A DNA stretch of 8,272 bases from Verrucomicrobiota bacterium (GTDB lineage Bacteria > Verrucomicrobiota > Verrucomicrobiia > Limisphaerales > JAFMIX01), in contig JAPLTZ010000364.1 of assembly GCA_026397895.1 (NCBI GenBank), positions 1-8,272 on the forward strand. Reading direction: 5' to 3'. Positions 1 to 4,505 of the stretch are shown one piece after another (position 1 is the stretch's first letter; each line of letters opens with the position of its first letter). The position numbers were made by a program, and so were the translations under genes. Below the pieces are notes generated by a model. The model saw only the letters and a list, made by a program, of their open reading frames with translations. It had not been told where the DNA came from and did no database searches.

Positions 1-4
1 CGCA

Positions 5-382
5 TCAAACCGCCTCCTCGCACGAACAGATTGGCGCAAAGTTCGGATTCTTCACCTTGAACCCGCCGTCGCGTTTCGCCGCAACGTAATCCACCTCGCA
101 CCCGGCAACGTAGGGCACATCGCGGCTGGCCACCACCACGCGAACACCGCCGGTTTCCACGGCGATGTCGCGGTCTGCGGGAGCGGCCTGCAATTCCACC
201 TTGTAGCGCAGACCGGAGCAACCGCCGCCGACCACGCTCACGCGCAACACGCCGCCCGCACGATCCTGCTGCGCGAGCAGTTCGCGGACGCGCTGCGCGG
301 CGGCGGGCGTGAGGCGGACGAGACGTTCATCGCCGACACGAAACGGCGCGGTGGGAGTCGGGTTGGCGGCGCGGGCAATCAT
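5..382 (-). CDS. A-type iron-sulfur cluster carrier (IscA/ErpA/HesB family)
   Basis: The 125-residue product matches the size and layout of A-type carriers, which accept or relay Fe-S clusters to apoproteins in the cytoplasm. After a variable 20-residue N-terminus the fold begins at LVRLTPAAA. The first conserved cysteine is C55 in GGGCSG, and the C-terminal pair is C119 and C121 in PICSCEEAV, preceded by the usual NPNF. The classic end of the family is CGCGxSF; here the middle glycine is serine and the GxSF tail is replaced by EEAV, so the cluster-binding triad is kept but the end is divergent. A fourth cysteine, C95, is not part of the triad. The ATG at 382 is the only reasonable start, without a clear ribosome-binding site. 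It follows the TauE-like gene by 92 bases on the same strand. Nothing in the sequence decides between IscA, ErpA and SufA, so no symbol is given. Confidence 0.9.
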   Translation of the reverse strand: MIARAANPTPTAPFRVGDERLVRLTPAAAQRVRELLAQQDRAGGVLRVSVVGGGCSGLRYKVELQAAPADRDIAVETGGVRVVVASRDVPYVAGCEVDYVAAKRDGGFKVKNPNFAPICSCEEAV

Positions 383-398
383 GATTGAAACCGGGGCG

Positions 399-548
399 AA
401 GCTAGACGTTCACGCGGAAGCCGTCAACGCGGCTCAATGGCAGGGGTGCGACTGGAAGTGGCGGTCAAAAAAGTTTAGGGGGTGTGCCATTTTGGCCTGG
501 TTCCTTGGGGGATATTGGTATAGTTGAAGTGGTTCATGAACGATGAAC
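399..548. other. Possible foreign fragment at the end of the TauE-like gene
   Basis: This stretch covers the last coding bases of the TauE-like gene and part of the spacer before the Fe-S carrier gene. It is less GC-rich than the surrounding genes. The encoded end (MNHFNYTNIP...) does not look like the transmembrane sequence expected there. The abrupt change suggests inserted or recombined DNA, possibly a remnant of an insertion sequence. No terminal repeats or recognisable transposase motif were found, so its identity and exact borders are inference. Confidence 0.3.
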
Positions 549-1089
549 TACCAAAACAAAGCAAAACCGAGATGAGCAACATCAGCGGCAGCGTGCCCAA
601 ACCGAAGGCGACCATGTAGGCGATGCCGCCGGCGACGGTGCTGGCGGTGGTCGCGCCGGCGCAGGCCGCATAGACGAGGCCGCACGGGAGGAAGCCGTTC
701 AGCACGCCGATGGCGAAGAGCGCGCCGAAGGTGCGCTGCCGGAAAAGTTTTCCCAAGCCGGCCTTGAGCCAGCCGACGACGCGCGTGGTGCTCGCGCCCA
801 AGGCGAAATCGCTGCGGGAGGTCGCCACGGCGAGGAGAATGACCGCGCCGGCGACGAGCGAAACCCAGCGTTGCAGTCCGGCGATAGCAAAGCCGTGCCC
901 AAGCAGGCCGAAGAGCGCGCCGAGCAGGCCGTAGGTGACGATGCGGCCGAGGTTGTAGGCCGCGCGGCCCGCGACGAACGCGGCGCGGGTGTTGCCCGTG
1001 CCCGGCAGCGCGAGCGCGAGCGGGCCGCACATTCCGGCGCAATGGGTGCTGCCGATGAAGCCGATCAGAAATGCGGGCCAGAGTTCCAT
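475..1089 (-). CDS. TauE/SafE-like (DsbD_2-type) membrane protein, C-terminus replaced
   Basis: A 204-residue integral membrane protein. It carries the two hallmark blocks of the family annotated as sulfite exporter TauE/SafE or DsbD_2 (cytochrome c biogenesis transmembrane region): GSTHCAGMCGP at residues 13-23 and NGFLPCGLVY at 131-140. Their cysteines and histidine suggest metal or thiol handling. Hydrophobic segments lie near residues 3-25, 46-68, 76-93, 122-143 and 152-178. Relatives usually have a sixth segment and are 20-40 residues longer; here residues 179-204 are a polar tail with no membrane character, so the C-terminus looks truncated and replaced. The start at 1089 is chosen because MELWPAFLIG opens the first membrane segment. 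The same frame stays open upstream to 1374, but there it runs through the FixH-like gene and a repeat. The gene begins 4 bases after the FixH-like stop, so the two are probably co-transcribed. In other bacteria this pair sits with cbb3 oxidase assembly genes, implying a role in copper or haem-copper oxidase maturation. Confidence 0.85.
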   Translation of the reverse strand: MELWPAFLIGFIGSTHCAGMCGPLALALPGTGNTRAAFVAGRAAYNLGRIVTYGLLGALFGLLGHGFAIAGLQRWVSLVAGAVILLAVATSRSDFALGASTTRVVGWLKAGLGKLFRQRTFGALFAIGVLNGFLPCGLVYAACAGATTASTVAGGIAYMVAFGLGTLPLMLLISVLLCFGSSSFMNHFNYTNIPQGTRPKWHTP

Positions 1090-1093
1090 GTTT

Positions 1094-1127
1094 TCAACCA
1101 CGAAACACCCGAATGACACGAAAACCA
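1094..1127. repeat. Degenerate CACGAAA-type dispersed repeat
   Basis: The plus strand holds two related units, CCACGAAACACC and GACACGAAAAC, about 17 bases apart. This resembles the CACGAAAnACACGAAA dispersed repeat common between genes of verrucomicrobia and other environmental bacteria. Read on the minus strand it supplies the stop codon of the FixH-like gene (1094-1096) and abuts the start codon of the TauE-like gene. The assignment rests on memory of the family and the visible periodicity. Confidence 0.5.
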
Positions 1128-1738
1128 TTTTGGAGTGCGGCGGGAAGCGAAGCGCCACGCCGCTTTTGGACGCGGGCATGGCTGGCAAAAGCGGTGTCGC
1201 CGCTGCGCTCTGCCACCGCAGTCCAAAACAACGCCGAACCGTTCTGGGGTTTCGGGGAGTTCGCAGCTTTCTTTTCCGCGACGATGACGCGTTGGTCAAT
1301 GAAGTATTCCTGGCCGTTGGCGGTCCATTGCACGCGGACTTTCCAGAGGCCGGGTTGGAGTTTGGTGGCGTCAAGTTGCTGCGCGTTGTCTGCGTCCAAC
1401 GTCAGCGGAAAATCCCGGTCGAGGCTGGCGTCGGAGGGGCGATAGAGATGGATTTTGCCGGCGGCGCCGCGCGCCTGTGCGGCAGGGAGCGTGACGACGA
1501 TGCGGTTGGCGACGGGTTCGTAGGTGACGACGACCTGCGCGGCGACGGCCTGGGAGCGGTTCTGCAAATCAATCTGCTGCTGGTAGCGGATTTCGTTTTC
1601 GTAGTAGTTGGCGGCGACGAGGTCTTCGCGCTGGCGCAGCGCGTAGATGACAAAGCTGCCGAGGAAGAGCGCGGCCAGGATGAAGAACGTGGTGATGGCG
1701 ACGGGCCAGAGGCTGCGCGGAGGTTTGGCGGCATTCAT
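1094..1738 (-). CDS. fixH: FixH/CcoH-like protein with repeat-encoded C-terminus
   Basis: A 214-residue protein. It has a short cytoplasmic N-terminus, one membrane anchor (about residues 11-33, WPVAITTFFILAALFLGSF) and a periplasmic domain to about residue 156. Features typical of FixH/CcoH include NYYENEIRYQQQID after the anchor and the LQPGLWKVRVQW...YFIDQRVIV end of a small beta domain. FixH/CcoH assists assembly or stability of cbb3 cytochrome oxidase at the membrane. Residues 171-204 are encoded by the palindromic repeat at 1128-1228, and the following residues and stop by a second repeat. The natural protein therefore probably ended near residue 158, and the present end is an acquired extension. 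The ATG at 1738 gives the expected N-terminus; no ribosome-binding site is evident. The TauE-like gene follows after 4 bases. No CcoG, CcoI or oxidase subunit lies upstream within the window, which is unusual for this gene. Confidence 0.85.
   Translation of the reverse strand: MNAAKPPRSLWPVAITTFFILAALFLGSFVIYALRQREDLVAANYYENEIRYQQQIDLQNRSQAVAAQVVVTYEPVANRIVVTLPAAQARGAAGKIHLYRPSDASLDRDFPLTLDADNAQQLDATKLQPGLWKVRVQWTANGQEYFIDQRVIVAEKKAANSPKPQNGSALFWTAVAERSGDTAFASHARVQKRRGASLPAALQNGFRVIRVFRG
1128..1228. repeat. 101-bp imperfect palindrome with 16-bp inverted ends
   Basis: The ends are TTTTGGAGTGCGGCGG (1128-1143) and, read on the other strand, TTTTGGACTGCGGTGG (1213-1228), identical at 14 of 16 positions. 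The symmetry continues inward: the left arm closes with CCGCTTTTG and the right arm with its near complement CAAAAGCGG, around a loop of about 17 bases. The whole unit can fold into one long hairpin with arms of about 42 bases. It has no room for a transposase, so it is a MITE- or REP-like non-autonomous element. It lies inside the 3' end of the FixH-like gene and encodes its residues 171-204. Similar units are recalled from verrucomicrobial genomes, but the copy number here is unknown. Confidence 0.75.
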
Positions 1739-1961
1739 TTTACAACTTGGTTCTCCCTCACCGCACCCTTGGAGGGAGGAAAAGGCAGCTTAAGCAGTCA
1801 AAAGTCTGGAAGTCCAACGTAAAAACACATGGTTTGAGGGCGTGCATGAAACCAATCCTCGCCGCGCAATGCGTCCCGCCTTCCATGCCCGTTTCCCAAA
1901 AGTGTCAACCATGCAATGAGTCCGTGCCCAGCGCGATATCCCTACCACCCCTACCGTTGCC

Positions 1962-2031
1962 CAACGAGGTGTAGCGGCGGTCTGTGACCGCCGGATTCGG
2001 CGCTCGCAGAGCGCCGCTACAATCAACGAGG
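1962..2031. repeat. 8-bp direct repeat flanking the GTAGC element
   Basis: CAACGAGG occurs at 1962-1969 and again at 2024-2031, just outside the 50-bp element, separated from its ends by 1 and 3 bases. This is the pattern expected from a target-site duplication, although an 8-base match could be chance. Confidence 0.45.
1971..2020. repeat. GTAGC...GCTAC two-hairpin repeat element
   Basis: The 50-bp unit starts with GTAGC and ends with its complement GCTAC. Inside are two hairpins with perfect 7-bp stems: GGCGGTC-TGT-GACCGCC (1976-1992) and GGCGCTC-GCA-GAGCGCC (1999-2015), separated by GGATTC. The second loop region, read on the opposite strand, is TCTGCGA against TCTGTGA in the first, so the two hairpins are mirror-oriented. 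It shares end sequence and layout with the 109-bp element inside the kinase gene at 5498-5606. Confidence 0.75.
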
Positions 2032-2220
2032 CGCTTCGCGCGGGCAAGTTGGGCGGGCGCGAGGGGTGGTCATGATTTCCGAAAGGGAAAGTTTGCCCGC
2101 GCCATCGCCTCCGTTGCCCGAAGCGCGGCCTGACTTGGCCTCGGCGCGGGGTGGTTTGGTCGGTTCGACGGCCTCGCGTGGCCTCGCGACGGGCAAGGTT
2201 TCCGTTTCAACCGGCAAGAA

Positions 2221-2258
2221 AGCCCTCGCCGAGGGGTGTTTTTCCCTCCGCGAGGGCT
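2221..2258 (-). terminator. Strong hairpin, possible terminator of the 2310-2789 gene
   Basis: Two 15-base arms, AGCCCTCGCCGAGGG and the complement of AGCCCTCGCGGAGGG, pair at 14 of 15 positions around an 8-base loop. On the minus strand the stem is followed by TTTCTTG, a weak U-tract. It lies about 50 bases past the stop codon of the gene at 2310-2789, the right place for an intrinsic terminator. The stem is clear; the terminator role is inferred. Confidence 0.4.
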
Positions 2259-2275
2259 GGTTTTCCCTCGGAAAG

Positions 2276-2323
2276 CGCCCAACAAATCCTGTGAATCCTG
2301 TTAATCCTGTCATTTGTTGGGCG
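2276..2323. repeat. Perfect 12-bp inverted repeat enclosing three 9-base units
   Basis: CGCCCAACAAAT (2276-2287) is exactly complementary to ATTTGTTGGGCG (2312-2323). Between and partly overlapping them are three consecutive copies of AATCCTGTN with a 9-base period (2285-2311). Such ACAGGATT-type tandem units are recalled as a dispersed repeat of environmental bacteria. The right arm contains the last codons of the 2310-2789 gene, and the repeat supplies part of its TGA stop. It may also act as a 3'-end hairpin of that transcript. Confidence 0.65.
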
Positions 2324-2789
2324 TCGCGGGCGCGGGCTTGGCGCTGGAACGGCCCGGATAGCGCGTGGCGAGGTCGTCGTGGATGTCCCCGGCGCTGGTG
2401 ATGCCGCGTTTGGCGGCGTCGCCGGTGCTGTTGTAGAAGGCGAGATCGGCCATCATCATCTCGTTACCCACCACGTCGTAGGTGTCCTGCGCTTTGGCGG
2501 CGAGCAGGTTCAGGCGCGGCAGAAACTTGTTGAACTGCGCCCGCAACGCCCGGTCTTTGAGCACCTCGGCGGGGTTCACGTAGCCGGGGATGAATTGCGG
2601 GCTGCTCGTCATGTAGGTGGCGCACTTCTCATCGAAGCCCACGGATTTTTCGCCGAGCATCACGTTGTTATCGCCGGGCGGGCGGCTGATGACGAACGGC
2701 AACGCCGCCTCGATGGTGGCGATGGCGGCGAGGATGTCCGTGACGTTGGCGTCGGTGAGTTCGGCGGAGACTTGATTATCGTTTGGCAT
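2310..2789 (-). CDS. Unrecognised 159-residue protein
   Basis: This small, probably cytoplasmic protein was not matched to a named family. It opens with MPNDNQVSAELTDANVTDIL, and residues 11-32 and 72-116 look helical, with regular hydrophobic spacing (LAAIATIEAALPFVI; VLKDRALRAQFNKFLPRLNLLA). No signal peptide, membrane segment or catalytic motif is visible. A methionine cluster, NEMMMADLAFYN, falls at residues 109-120, and the tail from 148 is rich in Ala, Pro and Lys. The overall pattern recalls uncharacterised helical proteins found in verrucomicrobia and Bacteroidetes, but this is an impression. The ATG at 2789 is preferred to the frame extension up to 3014, which would run through repeat sequence at 2893-2935. 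It has no clear ribosome-binding site. The stop codon overlaps a repeat, and a hairpin follows it. Confidence 0.7.
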   Translation of the reverse strand: MPNDNQVSAELTDANVTDILAAIATIEAALPFVISRPPGDNNVMLGEKSVGFDEKCATYMTSSPQFIPGYVNPAEVLKDRALRAQFNKFLPRLNLLAAKAQDTYDVVGNEMMMADLAFYNSTGDAAKRGITSAGDIHDDLATRYPGRSSAKPAPATPNK

Positions 2790-2892
2790 AAACAATGGGG
2801 ATTTGTGTGTTTGTTGGTTTTGACTGACGGGGCGGATTCCACCAAACCCGCCGCGCCCCGGCCATGCAACTATGGTTGCCACCCCGCCGCAG

Positions 2893-2935
2893 TTTGTCCG
2901 CAGATTGCACGGATGACCGCAGATTCGGGAAAAAT
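2893..2935. repeat. Half copy of the GTCCGCAGAT repeat
   Basis: This 43-base segment matches 4082-4124 at 39 of 43 positions in the same orientation. It contains the left half of the palindromic element at 4085-4151 but lacks the right inverted end, so it is a truncated copy. It lies between the secreted-protein gene and the 2310-2789 gene. Confidence 0.75.
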
Positions 2936-2941
2936 TTGTGC

Positions 2942-2974
2942 CAAAGAAATGCCCGCCCAAACGAAAGCCGGGCA
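2942..2974 (-). terminator. Weak intrinsic terminator candidate after the secreted-protein gene
   Basis: On the minus strand, 17 bases after the stop codon at 2992, TGCCCG pairs with CGGGCA around a 13-base loop and is followed by TTTCTTTG. The stem is short but GC-rich. The position fits termination of the gene at 2992-4017. Confidence 0.3.
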
Positions 2975-2991
2975 AAGTTTTTGCGAAGTGT

Positions 2992-4017
2992 TTAATGCCG
3001 CTCGGGATTGTCAAACACCTTGCTGATCGCCTTCATTTCTGGACTCCTGACAGGCACCCACTCATCGTTTTTCACAAAGTATCCCACAATCACACCGGGC
3101 TTCAGATTCAGAAATCGTTTGTCTTGGGCATATAGCCGGGCCGGAACAGAAGGGATTGCCGAAACCCCTCGCCCGATTCTCTGCGTGTTTATCCGCACGA
3201 GCCTGAACAGATAAACATCCCTGCCGTTCTTCGCATTTATCTTGGGTAAATAATATGAGAGCGTCGCCTGCTGCGGAAAAACCATGCCATTGTAATTTGT
3301 GACCGCCGAAACTTTGTAGCTCAATTCCATGAAGCCCCGGTCAAACGGCGGATCGAATTTTGTGACGCAGTTGGAACCGTCGTCGTGAATCCATGTAGTC
3401 CCGTCATTGGATATGGTCAAATCCGACAAAAATGCCTGCCCCGATTTCAAATAGCTGGCCGAGTATTTTCCGCTGTTGTTCGGGTCATTGACGAGGTCGT
3501 CGTGAATAAACCGCCTCATTATTTTTTGTTTGGAATCAATGATTGGCAGTTGTGGATTTGGGCAGTAGCACAGCCAAGAAGCCAGTAATTCCGGCTGGTG
3601 CGGCGGTGGATGGAAAAAGGGTTCGGCAATAGCACTGCCGAGCGCCTTCTCGTTGGAATCATTCGTCTCCTGCGATTTTGAAGGGAAAACATAGTAGTAG
3701 CGGATGCCATCAGGAATCGGTTTGCAATTTACCACCGTTCCGGCGGGTGTTTTTTCGGAAGGGTGCTTTACATCTTCCATGCTCTGGAGCGTGTGGTTGA
3801 TTTGCCAGCTACCATTGCTGCAAGAGAACGACACCAGACCCACACTCTTGAATGTGGCGTTGGCAGTACCCGAATCGAACACCTCGACCGAAACCACAGC
3901 TTCAACATTAAAAGAGGCGACTATGCTGGTTTGAGCAAACGTCACCGGCACTGTGCCGCCTGCCAGCACGCCGACCACGCCTACGGCGATGGCGAAGATG
4001 TTTTTTGCCCAAGTCAT
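2992..4017 (-). CDS. Secreted protein of unknown function
   Basis: A 341-residue protein with a Sec-type signal peptide: MTWAKN, a hydrophobic core at about residues 7-21, and likely cleavage after A28 in TVPVTFAQ. The mature part is not recognised. It has five cysteines (66, 98, 150, 152, 217), with 150 and 152 in a CYC motif, a Pro/His-rich patch at 134-142, and many beta-type stretches with Tyr, Asn and Ser, consistent with an extracytoplasmic fold. No enzyme motif, anchor or C-terminal sorting signal is visible. The ATG at 4017 is chosen over the in-frame ATG at 4071 because it begins the signal peptide directly and has AAAGGA just upstream. Base composition is near 50% GC against roughly 65% in neighbouring genes, and direct repeat copies lie on both sides, so lateral acquisition is possible. 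It follows the XRE gene on the same strand. Confidence 0.75.
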   Translation of the reverse strand: MTWAKNIFAIAVGVVGVLAGGTVPVTFAQTSIVASFNVEAVVSVEVFDSGTANATFKSVGLVSFSCSNGSWQINHTLQSMEDVKHPSEKTPAGTVVNCKPIPDGIRYYYVFPSKSQETNDSNEKALGSAIAEPFFHPPPHQPELLASWLCYCPNPQLPIIDSKQKIMRRFIHDDLVNDPNNSGKYSASYLKSGQAFLSDLTISNDGTTWIHDDGSNCVTKFDPPFDRGFMELSYKVSAVTNYNGMVFPQQATLSYYLPKINAKNGRDVYLFRLVRINTQRIGRGVSAIPSVPARLYAQDKRFLNLKPGVIVGYFVKNDEWVPVRSPEMKAISKVFDNPERH

Positions 4018-4026
4018 GGTTCCTTT
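4018..4026 (-). promoter_or_regulatory. Ribosome-binding site deciding the 4017 start
   Basis: On the minus strand the sequence reads AAAGGA-ACC-ATG. It is the clearest Shine-Dalgarno-like sequence seen in the window, though its 3-base spacing is short. It supports the start at 4017 rather than 4071. Confidence 0.55.
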
Positions 4027-4084
4027 CACAAGTGTTGTTGTATCTGCCCGCTGTCTGCCTTCCAATTTCATTCTCGCGCCGTTT

Positions 4085-4151
4085 GTCCGCAGATTGCGCG
4101 GATGAACGCAGATTCAGAAAAAATCTGCGTAAATCTGCGTCATCTGCGGAC
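4085..4151. repeat. 67-bp palindromic repeat with GTCCGCAGAT ends
   Basis: Perfect 10-base inverted ends, GTCCGCAGAT (4085-4094) and ATCTGCGGAC (4142-4151), enclose a nested hairpin in which CGCAGATT (4107-4114) pairs with AATCTGCG (4122-4129). This is the CCGCAGATT/AATCTGCGG dispersed palindrome type known from many environmental genomes. It sits 12 bases past the XRE stop codon and could form a hairpin ending that transcript. It is related to the partial copy at 2893-2935. Confidence 0.8.
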
Positions 4152-4163
4152 GCTTCATCGCGG

Positions 4164-4430
4164 TTAATTCAAACGCCGCTCGGCGGCGGCGAACAGTTGG
4201 CTCAAGGGCAGTTCAAACGCCCGGCTGATGCGCGCCACGGTGTCCACCGTGGGCACGCGCCGCTCCGTTTCCACGAAGCTCAACATCTGCCGCGATAGCC
4301 CCGTGCGCGCCGCCAGTTGGTTGAGCGACCACCCGGCCCGCCGCCGCCGTTCGCGGATGACCGCCGCCAGCGCCAGGCACACCGGTTCGAGCGATGTGCG
4401 CGGAATAGGTTTGTTTGCCGACCCGACCAT
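4164..4430 (-). CDS. XRE-family helix-turn-helix regulator
   Basis: An 88-residue protein consisting essentially of one Cro/CI-type DNA-binding domain. Residues 36-80 contain LNQLAARTGLSRQMLSFVETERRVPTVDT (split by eye into helices), with the family's characteristic Q-L-A, G-L-S-R-x-x-L and E-x-x-x-R-x-P-T positions, then RISRAFELPLSQLF. An arginine-rich stretch, IRERRRRAGW, precedes it. There is no sensor or dimerisation domain beyond the HTH, so it probably acts as a simple DNA-binding repressor or activator. The start at 4430 is the only good ATG; no ribosome-binding site is seen. A palindromic repeat ends 8 bases upstream and another begins 12 bases downstream, so its leader or promoter must lie in or beyond a repeat. 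Its targets are unknown; neighbours on both sides are candidates. Confidence 0.85.
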   Translation of the reverse strand: MVGSANKPIPRTSLEPVCLALAAVIRERRRRAGWSLNQLAARTGLSRQMLSFVETERRVPTVDTVARISRAFELPLSQLFAAAERRLN

Positions 4431-4437
4431 TTTATTT

Positions 4438-4505
4438 AGCCACAGATTTTCACGGATGAAACACGGATAAATACAGCGCTGCGAATCTGTTGTTTATCTG
4501 TGGCT
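4438..4505. repeat. 68-bp palindromic repeat with AGCCACAGAT ends
   Basis: Perfect 10-base inverted ends: AGCCACAGAT (4438-4447) and ATCTGTGGCT (4496-4505). The interior has CACGGATGAAACACGGATAA, typical of the CACAGATT/CACGGAT dispersed repeats. Its right end overlaps the kinase gene and supplies that gene's final codons and TAA stop. Its left end is 8 bases from the XRE start codon. Confidence 0.8.

Larger units (their letters stand above)
1739..2309. other. Intergenic region with repeats, no supported gene
   Basis: No reading frame here shows a recognisable domain, a plausible start context or gene-like composition. The segment 1739-1970 holds no structure beyond a pyrimidine-rich patch near 1755-1785. 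From 1971 onward there are a mini-hairpin element (1971-2020), a strong hairpin (2221-2258) and a triple 9-base repeat (2285-2311). The promoter of the fixH-tauE pair must lie in or upstream of this interval, but no convincing -35/-10 pair was seen. Confidence 0.5.

Noticed and set aside
475..1374. Longer 299-codon form of the TauE-like protein
   Set aside because: The extra 95 N-terminal residues overlap the FixH-like gene and read through the palindrome; MELWPAFLIG at 1089 is the natural start.
989..1822. Plus-strand frame of 277 codons
   Set aside because: It is antisense to the FixH-like and TauE-like genes and crosses a repeat; no recognisable motif.
1790..2047. Minus-strand frame of 85 codons in the intergenic region
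   Set aside because: It passes straight through the two-hairpin repeat at 1971-2020 and has no domain or start signal. The part outside the repeat could be a dispersed sequence, but that cannot be judged here.
2023..2313. Minus-strand frame of 96 codons
   Set aside because: It begins inside the triple AATCCTGTN unit (as MTGLTGFTGFVG) and covers a strong hairpin; it looks like non-coding repeat DNA.
2379..3026. Plus-strand frame of 215 codons
   Set aside because: It is antisense to the 2310-2789 gene, with a Val/Gly-rich composition typical of a reverse-strand shadow.
2992..4071. Longer form of the secreted protein starting at 4071
   Set aside because: It would place 18 charged residues before the signal peptide, and the ATG at 4017 has the better ribosome-binding site.
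4085..4505. CRISPR-like array formed by the related palindromes
   Set aside because: There are only two complete units with different ends, separated by a gene, and no spacer regularity.
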